From Epithemia pelagica (Eukaryota > Bacillariophyta > Bacillariophyceae > Surirellales > Surirellaceae): a stretch of DNA of 64,000 bases. A program made the position numbers and the translations under genes. The notes below the pieces were generated by a model, which did no database searches, was not told the origin of the DNA, and worked only from the letters and a program-made list of their open reading frames with translations. Shown one piece after another: positions 1 to 9,358 of this stretch (within the stretch, counting starts at the first letter, position 1; the number at the start of each line of letters is the position of its first letter). Location: NCBI GenBank assembly GCA_946965045.2, contig OX337229.1, positions 5,580,001-5,644,000 of the forward strand, in the 5' to 3' direction.

Positions 1-2
1 GG

Positions 3-299
3 AACGGCCGAGGTAACCTCAACAGCTTTGCCAAACGTGCTCATGCTCAATGGAGGTCGGACCGAGGTTTGCCACCCCTTGCTCTCGTTGGCCAAAGGAA
101 AGCACCCGTACCGCGTCGACGAGGGAGAAGACAATTGTTCGATGAACAAGCCCTAGACCATGCTATGAGAGGTTTCCTCTACGATTTTGGAGTAGTGGCA
201 TTGGCAGTCGCCTATTTCATATTTCATTATGGTAAGGAAATCTATGACCTTCTTGCGGAATGGTTTGATTGGTGCGACGAGCTTTTCCATGGTCACTGA
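3..299 (+). CDS. Hypothetical membrane protein, C-terminal part (5' partial)
   Basis: The frame is open from the left edge of the window to a TGA stop, giving 98 residues, so this is the tail of a gene that starts outside. A basic stretch (around RKAPVPRRRGRR) is followed by a hydrophobic helix near VVALAVAYFIFHYG and an acidic/aromatic tail rich in D, E and W. That pattern suggests a single membrane anchor with a short C-terminal tail. I do not recognise a family. The lack of stops and the sensible composition argue for coding, but the first bases could also be intron. Confidence 0.5.
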   Translation, partial: NGRGNLNSFAKRAHAQWRSDRGLPPLALVGQRKAPVPRRRGRRQLFDEQALDHAMRGFLYDFGVVALAVAYFIFHYGKEIYDLLAEWFDWCDELFHGH

Positions 300-733
300 A
301 GATATTTCGAACCATAGAATTTATGATTTATTTGTAGAGTAATGAACTTAGAACATCCTTTCCATGACTTTCTATTTCGACGCTATGCTATGTTTCGACG
401 TTGAGATGAGGAGGAGTCACAGACGGCGGGACTGCCGCCAACCACGACTTCTCCGTACTATTTAATCCATAGTGTATCCTTTCCGAGTGGTTGTGCATGG
501 CGGCAACAGTTGCCCACCAAACACCAAACGCAATTACATCCGATTCAATCATCAACGGGTGAACAGCAAGGAGACTTGGCGAGTTGCCTTTCTATCGGAT
601 CAACTCTGATTATTCTTTTTTGCAATCTCGCAAGTCGCTTTTGAAAGAATAGGCAGGCAGGAGGGGCATCACTTTTGAGTTTGGAATCTCGGCTGTTGCA
701 TCTTTCGTCGCTACGACAAGTAAACTCTATACC
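300..733. other. Intergenic region, no gene seen
   Basis: Frames are short and broken on both strands. It should hold the 3' UTR of the upstream gene and the promoter and 5' UTR of the ORF at 734. No repeat or RNA gene was recognised. Confidence 0.5.
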
Positions 734-1075
734 ATGAAGGGACATTCGCTGCTATTATTGATCATTTTGGGAAGTCTATCGAAGGTTCATGCATTCACAA
801 CGAAGAAGAATGAAGCCACAAGACCAGCATTCGCTGCCAACGGAAATAATAATAACAACAACAATAACAAGCTGGAGCCATCACCAGCACCTCAACAGAG
901 CACCGGGAACACAGCCGCGTTTGCGTTTTCACCTGCCAATGTTCCAGCGTCTTACAGCACAGCTCAACCATCCGTGGACGAGGTTGAAGACGAAGTTGTG
1001 ATTGGCTATGCAGTGGCAATTGTGTCTTGTGCAGTATCCTTGGCGCTGGGATTTGGACTTGGATACGGTACATAA
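734..1075 (+). CDS. Small plastid/secretory single-pass membrane protein, unknown family
   Basis: This 113-aa protein opens with a clear signal peptide (residues 1-20, hydrophobic core SLLLLIILGSL) ending in VHA|FTT. A phenylalanine at +1 is the diatom hallmark for import into the complex plastid, so a thylakoid or plastid-membrane location is possible. The middle is low complexity, with a run of eight Asn and a Ser/Pro/Ala-rich stretch. The C-terminus is a single hydrophobic helix (about residues 88-111) ending GFGLGYGT. Its size and architecture resemble small nuclear-encoded photosystem or cytochrome subunits, and it lies 550 bp from psbO, but I cannot match it to a named subunit. The ATG at 734 is the only sensible start. 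Confidence 0.65.
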   Translation: MKGHSLLLLIILGSLSKVHAFTTKKNEATRPAFAANGNNNNNNNNKLEPSPAPQQSTGNTAAFAFSPANVPASYSTAQPSVDEVEDEVVIGYAVAIVSCAVSLALGFGLGYGT

Positions 1076-1624
1076 ATGCAGTTTTGGTGATGGCTTTGAT
1101 TGACAACAAGATCGAAGTGTCGTCATATATCCTGAGGGTTGGACTATATTTGAGCTTGACGCTAATGATGTGTAACATTGTATTTTAGTTATTGTGTTAA
1201 TGCAATAAAATAGAAGAAGGGATTACGACCTTCATTTGTCTTCTAGGTAGTCGAAGCCACACCGCTGCCACAGGATGCCCTGAAGTTCCTGATGGTGGCA
1301 CGAGTCAGGATATTTCAAATATCCTGGACTTTCGTTCGCTATTTAGTGGATCTATGGACCCCAAGGAACTAAATTGACCGCCATTGTTGGTCCTACTCCT
1401 AGCTAGGGAAACTATGTACTAGAGGGCGAATCTACCACTTGCGTCTGGTCGACAATATGACTCAGCCGCAGTTCCTAGCCACAACCTATCGCTCAGAAAG
1501 ATCTGCTACCTTCAAGTTGCCCACAGAAAGCGACCCGGATACATATCTTCACGCATTTGACAACTTCGAGCGAGTGCGTGTTTCCGTCACGTCCAGAACA
1601 CTTTCGCTCTATCCATATTCAACC
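1076..1624. other. Intergenic region, psbO promoter side
   Basis: It contains an AATAAA-like signal near 1204 (gcaataaaatag) that could serve the preceding gene, and then the psbO 5' region. A frame extending psbO upstream from 1439 exists, but the signal peptide clearly begins at 1625. No other gene is seen. Confidence 0.45.
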
Positions 1625-2656
1625 ATGTACTTCTCAACTTCTTGCGTCTTTGCCCTTGTTGCCTCGGCTTCGGCCTTTGCCCCGGCTCCTTCTGCCACAG
1701 TGAGTGCTGGTGTTGCCTTGAAGTGGTCTAGCGAATAGATGTAGGAAAGTGGTATGATGGAGATTTGATGCTCACCGCCTTTACCGTTGTTTTTTGTGAC
1801 GTAGCGCAACACCGAGTTGCAAATGGCCTTGAAGGATGACCTTGCCAACATCGGAAAGGTCGCCGCCGCTGGTGCCGTTGCCTTCGGTATTGCCGCCGCC
1901 CCCGCACATGCCATCACCAAGTCCGAATTGAACGAGCTCTCTTACTTGCAAGTTAAGGGAACTGGTCTTGCCAACCGATGTGCCGAAGTCGTCGGTGAGG
2001 ACAGCATCACCCCCAAGTCTGGTGCCAGACTTGTGGAGATGTGCATCGAACCTAAGGCCTGGGCTGTTGAGGAAGAAATCGGAAAGGCCGGAAAGACCGA
2101 AAAGAAATTCGTCAACTCCAAGGTCATGACCCGCCAAACATACACCCTTGAGGGTATTGAGGGAGACCTCTCCACCGCCGGAGGAAGCATCGTCTTCTCC
2201 GAAAAGGAAGGTATTGACTACGCCCCCACCACCGTCCAATTGCCAGGAGGTGAACGTGTCCCCTTCCTTTTCACCGTTAAGGACTTGGTTGCCAAAGGAA
2301 ACGGCGGCTCCTTCAAGCCTGGATTCCAAATGGGCGGTGACTTCACCACTCCTTCTTACCGTACTGGTCTTTTCCTTGACCCCAAGGGACGTGGTGGAAC
2401 CACCGGCTACGACATGGCTGTCGCTCTTCCTGGTCTTCAATCTGGAGAAGAGGGTGATGACGAACTCTTCAAGGAAAACAACAAGACTTTCGATGTCACC
2501 ACTGGCCGCATTGAGATGGAAGTGAACAAGGTCAACGCCGAAGAATCTGAAATCGGCGGTGTTTTCGTTGCCACTCAACTTGGTGACACTGACATGGGAT
2601 CGAAGGTCCCAAAGAAGGTGCTCACAAAGGGTATCTTCTACGCTCGTGTTGAGTAA
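1625..2656 (+). CDS. psbO: PsbO, oxygen-evolving enhancer protein 1 (two exons)
   Basis: This is the 33-kDa extrinsic lumenal subunit that stabilises the Mn4CaO5 cluster of photosystem II. Exons are 1625-1699 and 1805-2656; the 105-bp intron begins GTGAGT and ends GTAG, phase 0, giving 308 aa. Targeting is tripartite. A signal peptide (1-17) ends SASA|FAP, the ASAF plastid motif. A short transit segment follows, then a thylakoid signal ending PAHA near residue 61. The mature part shows the PsbO pattern LQVKGTGLANRCAEV and VEMCIEP (Cys84 and Cys105, the usual disulfide pair), then the beta-barrel region with KDLVAKGNGG and TTGYDMAVALP. Length after processing (about 247 aa) fits the family. 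The exon 2 frame read alone would miss the leader. Confidence 0.95.
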
Positions 2657-3129
2657 GTTTTTTGCGATGGTTACCAAATAACGAGTCAACATGCTAGTGC
2701 AGCGGAAACTCCAATCGTGCTACTCGAAAGTGCAGTGCGCGGCTTAGTGGTAGCGATGTTCTAGAGCGTTTTTTCCTAGTCCCAATTACTGCACCATGAT
2801 ACTTCTAAGCTTTTCTTAGGTTATTTCTGTTAGTGGAGTATGTTTCGAGTCTCTTTTAGTCCGTTGCTATGGCCCAGGACCATGGGTAATTCGAAACTTC
2901 GGTAGCGCTATATGGAACATAAGCTGTGGCTAACCGAATCGGCATTTCGTCTGCAGCACTTCATCAGAAGTCTGAACGCAACAAGCGAGGAGAAGAGGGA
3001 AACAACAATTCCCCAGCTACATAAGCACCATAATAACGGGAGTAAGTAATAACAAGCTCAATCTCACAAGGTAGTTTGGCTTCAAATTATAAAAGTGATC
3101 TTTATTATATTATATTTTCCACAACGAGA
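2657..3129. other. Convergent intergenic region
   Basis: This holds the 3' ends of psbO (plus strand) and the Voa1-like gene (minus strand). The AT-rich stretch near 3085-3120 probably contains the minus-strand polyadenylation signals. No gene or repeat is recognised. Confidence 0.45.
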
Positions 3130-4053
3130 TTAGGCTTCACGTCCAACCAAGGGCATTTTGTTCACGTAGGTGTCTTGTCCAGAAATCATATTCATGCAGC
3201 TGATACCAATAAGCGTAATGACAACAAATAGAAGGAAGAAAAGAAGTCCGGCAAAAATATTAGGCGTCATGCTGACATAGTATGTTCCACTAATGTCATC
3301 ATCGGCAGCGTCCGCGGCATCATCTCCTTGATTGTTCGCATCATCCAACCTACGGCGTGACTGAACCATCCGGGCTCCTTCCTTTTCCATGAGCACACGG
3401 CGTCGATAAACAAGCAAATCACGGGCATACTTGACCTCCGAAACAGATCGCACGGAAGAGAGAACGACGGATCCTACATGTTTCGATTCAATTGCATGCT
3501 GGACCGCACCATCCAAGGCCGAAGCACCGGATCGAACGGGAACGTCCACAACAAGAACTTTGGCGTCCTTCAATGCCCGACTTCTTTTGTTCATACCATG
3601 AACACTCTTTGAAACCATACCATTCGAAGCAACCTCCATGGCTTCTTCGTGCGGGTATGACATAGAATCGATTTTGCTAGCAAATTCATCCAGAGTCACT
3701 TGGAGCGCAGGACCCTTTCCAACACGACTCGCCATGGTGGTGACGGATTGGGCATTCTGGACATTGGAAACATGATGGTGCACACAGTGTGCGTGTTCCG
3801 CCTTAGATGCTACATTTGGGAGAGCACCGGAAGACGTCCATGAGGTCAACGCTTCATCGCCATTGTCCTGGCGTTTCAGCAAAAAGACTACATTGATTCC
3901 ATCCGAAGAAAATGAATCATTCATAACCTTTTCAAATGAAACATCATCCGAATGATGAATTGTTCCTTTAGCGGAGGGTTCATTTCTCCATATCAATGCA
4001 GGGGCGGCCTGAGCAGCGGAAAGAAACGAAAGGAACGCTGCAACAGTCTTCAT
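3130..4053 (-). CDS. Type I membrane protein resembling V-ATPase accessory/assembly factor Voa1/Ac45
   Basis: The frame is open further upstream, but the Met at 4053 begins a canonical signal peptide (MKTVAAFLSFLSAAQA), so I start there: 307 aa. The lumenal part has no motif I can name. The end is diagnostic: MTPNIFAGLLFFLL, a TM helix, then a short basic tail (NKMPLVGREA). The T-P-N/A-I-x-x-G-L entry into a single C-terminal TM helix is typical of the Ac45/Voa1/BIG1 family, which assembles with the V0 ring of the vacuolar proton pump. The role is inferred from that TM signature, signal peptide and size only. It is divergent from psbQ' with a 323-bp shared upstream region. Confidence 0.5.
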   Translation of the reverse strand: MKTVAAFLSFLSAAQAAPALIWRNEPSAKGTIHHSDDVSFEKVMNDSFSSDGINVVFLLKRQDNGDEALTSWTSSGALPNVASKAEHAHCVHHHVSNVQNAQSVTTMASRVGKGPALQVTLDEFASKIDSMSYPHEEAMEVASNGMVSKSVHGMNKRSRALKDAKVLVVDVPVRSGASALDGAVQHAIESKHVGSVVLSSVRSVSEVKYARDLLVYRRRVLMEKEGARMVQSRRRLDDANNQGDDAADAADDDISGTYYVSMTPNIFAGLLFFLLFVVITLIGISCMNMISGQDTYVNKMPLVGREA

Positions 4054-4376
4054 TGTTGATTGCTTGTTGTTGGTTGTTGGCGGTGCAGCGGCGCTCGCCT
4101 GCAGGCAAGGGTTGGGTGTCGCACGCGACACGTCCTGATTTATACCATCCGCGCCAACATTTATGCTTTATTCAGCACTGAAGGTTTGTATATAGACAAT
4201 GCTTTCCGCGACCAAAACGATTCTCATGACCATCATTAGGGATAGGGGTAGTTCCACTTCGCAGTCCGGACGAACCTCAGACGGTTGAAGCCAACAAGGA
4301 CACTTGAACCCCTTGGATACGCACGCCAAATCACTACTCCCATCAAAAGTTTTCTCTAGTAATTCCTTTCTTGACC
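4054..4376. promoter_or_regulatory. Divergent promoter region of the Voa1-like gene and psbQ'
   Basis: These 323 bp separate the start codons of two head-to-head genes and must hold both core promoters. I see no clear TATA box and name no specific sites. Confidence 0.45.
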
Positions 4377-5117
4377 ATGAAGATCGCTGTTGCCCTTTCC
4401 CTTATTTCCGGCGCCGCCGCCTTCTCACAGGTAAGTAATTGGCATGCCTGATTGTGAAGGTTCGAGGGAGATTGCAGTTTACGTGTTTTCAGTTGGAATT
4501 GTCCGTCTCACATTTAGCCAATACCGACTCGTCGTTTCTCTTTGGACATGTATGACGTATGACCACAGGAAGCTTCCCGACGTGAAGCGATCTCCACTGG
4601 AGCCGCCTTCGCCGGAGCCGCCTTCCTTCCTGCCGCTGCCCAGGCCGCCGTTGGTGAATCTCCCCGATTCTCCGTTTTCGGATTGCTCGGTGACGGAACC
4701 GCCATGTCTGAGGGTGCCGCTTACGGATCTGACCAAGCAGCCGCCACATACTCCCCTTACTCTGTCTACGGAGAAGTTGGAGCCTCTGATGCCCTCTATG
4801 ACAAATCCAATGCCGCATACGCTGACCGCAAAAAGGCCATCTTGGCCGAATCCTCCAAGCGTTTGGCAAAGCTCCCTGCTTACGTTGACAAGAAGCAATG
4901 GTTCAACGTCCGTGACGAACTCACCCGATACATGTACGAAACCCGTGGTGCCGTCCGAGGACTTGCCACCAGTGCCGACCAAAAGAAGGCCGCCACTGCT
5001 TTCTTCAAAGCAATTGAAGCCACTGACCTCGCTGCCGCACGTAAGAACCAAGACGCATGCATGGCCGCCGCCAAGGCCTCCTCTGCTGCCCTTGATGCGT
5101 TTGTCGCCACTCTTTGA
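4377..5117 (+). CDS. psbQ': PsbQ'-type oxygen-evolving enhancer protein (two exons)
   Basis: This is a lumenal extrinsic photosystem II subunit of the red-lineage PsbQ' family. Exon 1 (4377-4430) encodes MKIAVALSLISGAAAFSQ, a signal peptide with the plastid AA|F motif. The intron 4431-4568 has GTAAGT and ACAG ends. Exon 2 (4569-5117) opens with twin arginines (EASRREA, residues 22-23), an Ala-rich helix and the lumenal cleavage site PAAAQA|AVG near residue 44, so Tat-pathway export is likely. The mature protein of about 156 aa is helical and Ala/Lys-rich, with RFSVFGLLGDG and DELTRYMYETR, matching the four-helix PsbQ fold. Psb31, another diatom four-helix subunit, is the main alternative. Total 200 aa. 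Confidence 0.85.
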
Positions 5118-5706
5118 GCAACTTCCGTGTATGACTGAAGCGTGCTAGTATTAGTTAGGGAGTTACTGATTGGAGAACTAACCATACCTTTTTTGCACCA
5201 GCATGGTCTGATGCATTGGTGGTTGTTGCACCTGAATTATTTTACACTAGAGAAGCTTGGAATCTCTCCCACCATGTGTATTGAACCATTGCATTGTTTG
5301 GTCTTGTTTTATAGGAAGACCATCATTTCATTGTTGCCTACTTTTGTTTGTTGTGGAGCGTTTTCCATCGTACCATTAACCTGTATCACTGCCAACCATA
5401 CCAGTTAACTTGACAAGCAGTTGTGACTTGAGGCTTCCGCAACTCTATGATGATATCACTTATCGCATGGGACGTCTTGGGTCTCTCTCGTTTCTTGGGT
5501 CACTACTCAACCTCAAGAATCAAGAAACGGAGTGTTGGTATGGGGACTTGGGACTTGGATTGACAATGACAATCTCGAGGGCGGGTAGCTTTGCCAGTCG
5601 GGGTAGCTCTCGATAGTGCTCATATCCTATTTGTCCAACAAACAGCACAGGTATCTTTGATCCCCTTCTCCGCACTGGGAGGGAACAGTTGACAACAGAA
5701 TTGACA
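5118..5706. other. Intergenic region
   Basis: Short frames on the plus strand (5142-5408 and 5410-5616) have unlike-protein composition and no homology I recognise. This is read as the psbQ' 3' UTR and the promoter of the next gene. Confidence 0.4.
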
Positions 5707-6024
5707 ATGATTCGATATCTGATGCTTGCGTCCCGTCACCTGGAGCAACGGTTGCTTCAGTTCCTCATGCCTCAGTACGCGCTTGCAGGTATAGGACCGG
5801 TCGTGATGGATTCACCACCTTCGCCTTCCACACTGCCAAACCCAGCGTTATGGTTCGCTGTGCCCAAGAACCGAACGACGAGACGGAGAAAGCGCGTCAA
5901 GAATTGGAACAAAAGACAAATCTACATCAAACAGAACATAATTCGAGACCCTCGCACAGGAGAACTGACATTGATGCACCGAATGCCCTTCAACTGGAAA
6001 GATTATTTGCCGAAAGTCAGCTAA
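5707..6024 (+). CDS. Mitochondrial large-subunit ribosomal protein bL32m
   Basis: The 105-aa product has an amphipathic N-terminus with spaced Arg/His (MIRYLMLASRHLEQR) typical of a mitochondrial presequence. The bL32 core follows: LWFAVPKNRTTRRRKR, corresponding to the conserved A-V-P-K-x-x-x-S/T-x-x-R-x-x-x-R start of mature bL32, and then HRMPFNWKDYL. The zinc-ribbon cysteines found in many bL32 proteins are missing; only His of the pHR motif remains, as in Cys-less variants. The frame is open upstream with a TTG, but the ATG at 5707 gives the best presequence. The protein would act at the 50S-type subunit near the exit tunnel. Confidence 0.75.
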   Translation: MIRYLMLASRHLEQRLLQFLMPQYALAGIGPVVMDSPPSPSTLPNPALWFAVPKNRTTRRRKRVKNWNKRQIYIKQNIIRDPRTGELTLMHRMPFNWKDYLPKVS

Positions 6025-6527
6025 TTGCGATAACTACTGGGCTTTCTTCAGCAGGACAAAACCACCAACGATGAACGAATGCAGTACCCGTTGAGAAAAG
6101 ATGAGAGTAAAATTTTCCAGCTTTGGTCTATCAAGATTGTTGATCAAGATCGTGAATAGTTCCAGGCCTCTCGAAAAAACGAAGTCTTCCAGACACTGTA
6201 AGAATATAAGAATTCATTTTGCTGCACATTGCGTATCGATCATTATGAATGGAGAGTTGTGCATGAGCAAAGACAATTTGACCTCCTGGATTGCTTCGAC
6301 GTATCGAAGATCATCCATTTCCTTGTGACAAAGTCCACAGTTTTTCATGGACAATGGCAATGACTTTCACCTATCATATGGCTTCACGATTTCCATTCCT
6401 GTTGATCCGAGAGAAAGCTAGACAAATGTTCCTCGTGGCGATCACAACAAATGATGCTTTATACCTCTATCGTAATGCCACACTTCTTCTCTACTACCAG
6501 AATAACTCTGCATTCTGCCGATTAAAG
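6025..6527. other. Intergenic region between bL32m and the transporter 3' end
   Basis: The genes converge here. Frames at 6101-6328 and 6291-6671 are short and partly antisense to the transporter's last exon. Nothing else is recognised. Confidence 0.4.
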
Positions 6528-9063
6528 CTACATTGCCGGTGCACCTTCTTCGTCACCTTGTTCAATAGGCTGAAAGCCATAATCGTACGTACCAGCTTGA
6601 CGCTCGGCCTCTTCCTCTTGTTGGAGCTGCTCCATAGCCTTTCGCCACTCTTGGTCAATTTGATTGGCTGATTCCACATTTGGGTTATATACTACAGATT
6701 GACTCAACGTCTGAGACATTTCCCTTGCTAATTCTGCCGGAGTACTTCCCTGCGTTTCGGGCAACACGGTTGCTGTAAAGACGAATATTCCCAGTAGAAC
6801 AGCTGCAAATGGTCCAAACGACCATGCACCCAAATATTTATTCATGTATGGGAAGACAAGTCTGTATATACATCGACAGTCATGTTTGGAGTAGATGTTA
6901 GACCAGTCTGCAAGTTTTGCGGAAAAAATGATGATGATCATGGACTTACCCAACCACAAAGTTGCAGGCCCAGTTGAGTTGGGATGATGTTGACATGGCG
7001 ACTGCGATATACTTGCCACTAAACATTTCTGCGACAATCAACCAAGGAATTGGACCTAGTCTGGAGAGGGTCGGACGCCAAGTGAGTTATCCATCGAGAA
7101 ACGCAAAAACAGACATTGAAATCAAGGGATCTTACCCAAACTCGAAGAAAATGACGTAGGCGTTCACAGCCGCCAATGCAACTAGAGACAAAACAAACAA
7201 TGAGTTCTTTCTGCCGAGTTCTTGTATCGAGGAGAAAGTGGCCACAAGACATGTGCGTCAAAGAGTTACGTACCCAGTTTCTCGAATGCCCCCAATAGCG
7301 TTGCTACAATAACCACAGAACTGAAGAACATTCCGGCTGTTGACCAGAGGATAAGTGTTCTTCTTCCACATCGATCCATCAGAAACAGAACAGCATACGT
7401 AGCCAGCACATTAACTGCACCGACAATGGTGGTCCCCACCAATGGATTCTCAATTCTGTCGACAACACAAGATATGGTCAGTGTTGATATTGTCATTAAC
7501 GCAGGGGTCATGTCATCTGTTGATACCAGCCCACTTACACTCCGTCAAAGAAGGATGTCGAGTAGTAGAAGACTGCATTGATTCCAGAAAACTGTTGTCC
7601 CATTTGTAACACGAATGAGGAAATCAAGAGAATCCTCGTTTTCCGTTGCGACCACATCTCGGCCAAGACGCCCAATTGCGATGATTGTTCTTGTTGTTGA
7701 GCAGCACCTCCCATCATGAAATGCCCTACTTCCGTCTCCACTTCATGGTCGTATCGCAGACCACGAAGAGATTTAATGATATACCTGGCCTTGAGCGATT
7801 TTGGATCTCGTCCAAGCAGCCATCGAGGAGACTCGAGCAACAGGGGCGACATGAGCAATTGTACAAAGGCAACGGCTGGTGTTACAGCAAAGAGAATTCT
7901 CCATTTGCCCACTTCCGCAAACGGAAATGCAAGCAAGTTGGCAACAAGAATTCCCACGACCAAGGCAAATTGTGTAATGGTTCCCAACATACCACGTAGA
8001 CTGGGTGGTGCCAACTCTCCCAAATAAATGGGCACCAGCACGGAACTATAGCCACTGGCGAATCCAATGACAAAACGAGCCGCAATAATGGTAAACATGT
8101 CGAGAGCAAATGTCTGCATGAGACCTCCTACCAGAAATGTCCACGTGTCAATGAGCAGCGCACCTCGCCGTCCTCGTTGATCGGCCATTTTCCCTCCAAA
8201 GATGGCTCCCAATGGGCCACCTACGGCAAATGCCGCCACCGCAAGCGACCATGACAAGGTTGAGTGTTCTGGAAACACGACCTTCTCAGGAGCATTCATG
8301 ACACCTGTATTGTAGCTGTACGTTCAAACCAACAATCATTATCAAGGTGAGGGGGATGCAAACTCGAAACTCCCAATGCCCTTTGAAAGGCTCGTGATCC
8401 AAGCTCCACAAAATAAAAACACCATACGGCATAACGGCCTAACGTACCCAACAAGGAACTGACACATTGCAGCAACAGCAATTGCAAACACCAGCGGAAT
8501 CGTCACGACATTGGCATCGAATTCGAGCTCGTCCATGATAAACATGCTGGCTCGTGACATGCGAGCACTTCGTTCCTCTTCGGTCAAATCGGCCGAATCA
8601 TGGACTTCCATTTCGGCAGCCGTCAAGGCAAATGCTTGTGAAATGGAGCGCACATTTCGTTGCAATCCAAAGACAGCCTGAAAAGGAACTTCAATGTAGA
8701 GCTCTTGTCGACCCATTTGGGTCGGCGTCAAGTAGGACGGTGTCCCATCGGCCGATACGGAATAGGATTTCGGTAGCCCCTTGACCTGAGGTGGTTGTTT
8801 AAAGGAAAAAGTCCCGAGACTCTGCGTTCCACCCAACGCTCCAATCGAAGCGGATCGCCCTGCACGATTGACAAGAGAGTTATACTCGCCTCCTCCCAGA
8901 GGGACGGAATACTGCCGATCCAAGAATCCAAGGATCCAAAGGTGAGTGACCAAGATTCCGTACACTTGATTGAACCATCAGCGCACATATAAATGTTGGT
9001 TCCCGTGATTCCTACCTGACCGTCTAAAAGACGAATTTCCTCTTCCGTCTTTGGCTTATTCAT
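6528..9063 (-). CDS. GLUT-type sugar porter (MFS), seven exons
   Basis: Exons on the minus strand: 9063-9016, 8911-8448, 8315-7539, 7455-7274, 7181-7136, 7060-6950, 6861-6528. All junctions keep frame and have GT/AG ends; total 653 aa. Diagnostic sugar-porter motifs appear in order: [10 protein letters not shown] (residue 171, TM1, formed across intron 2), [11 protein letters not shown] (about 211), [20 protein letters not shown] (about 332), [14 protein letters not shown] (about 411), [25 protein letters not shown] (about 496-512) and [11 protein letters not shown] near the end. Twelve TM helices are expected. The 150-residue hydrophilic N-terminus is longer than in typical GLUTs. Likely a plasma- or endomembrane hexose transporter; substrate cannot be told. 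Its 5' end is the source or relative of three later truncated copies. Confidence 0.9.
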
Positions 9064-9358
9064 GTCGTTTAATTGCTTTGAGCTTTGAGACCTATGATTT
9101 CCTCTGTCGTCTGTCGTCTCTCTCGTGTTCGTGTCGTCGTCGAATCTTCTTGGAGGGCGAATGCCCGAGGATCTCTTCTGGGATGGACGCACGGATCCGT
9201 CTGTAAGGCGTCGGTCGGCATGGGGCCTTGTTCTTCTCGTTTCTCGTCTCTCGTCACAAAATCTTTGAATGATCTCACAATCAAACGGGTGATCCATCCA
9301 AAGTCCAAAGTTGCTTGAGTAGGAGGAGGACTATCGAAGTCCCATCCTACCAGTGACA
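9064..9358. promoter_or_regulatory. Bidirectional promoter, copy A
   Basis: These 295 bp lie between the transporter start (9063, minus) and the ATG at 9359 (plus). The same segment recurs before 14045, 19491 and 24867, always with a divergent leader beginning MFRN. It is rich in tcgtct/ctcgtc runs (9105-9150 and 9230-9260). Confidence 0.55.

Noticed and set aside
1781-2692. 303-codon minus-strand frame across psbO
   Set aside because: Antisense shadow of the codon-biased psbO exon; no signal, domain or start context.
9085-9318. ORFs within the bidirectional promoter copies (also at 13764, 19219, 24580)
   Set aside because: They recur only because the promoter is duplicated, and change length with small indels, unlike coding sequence.
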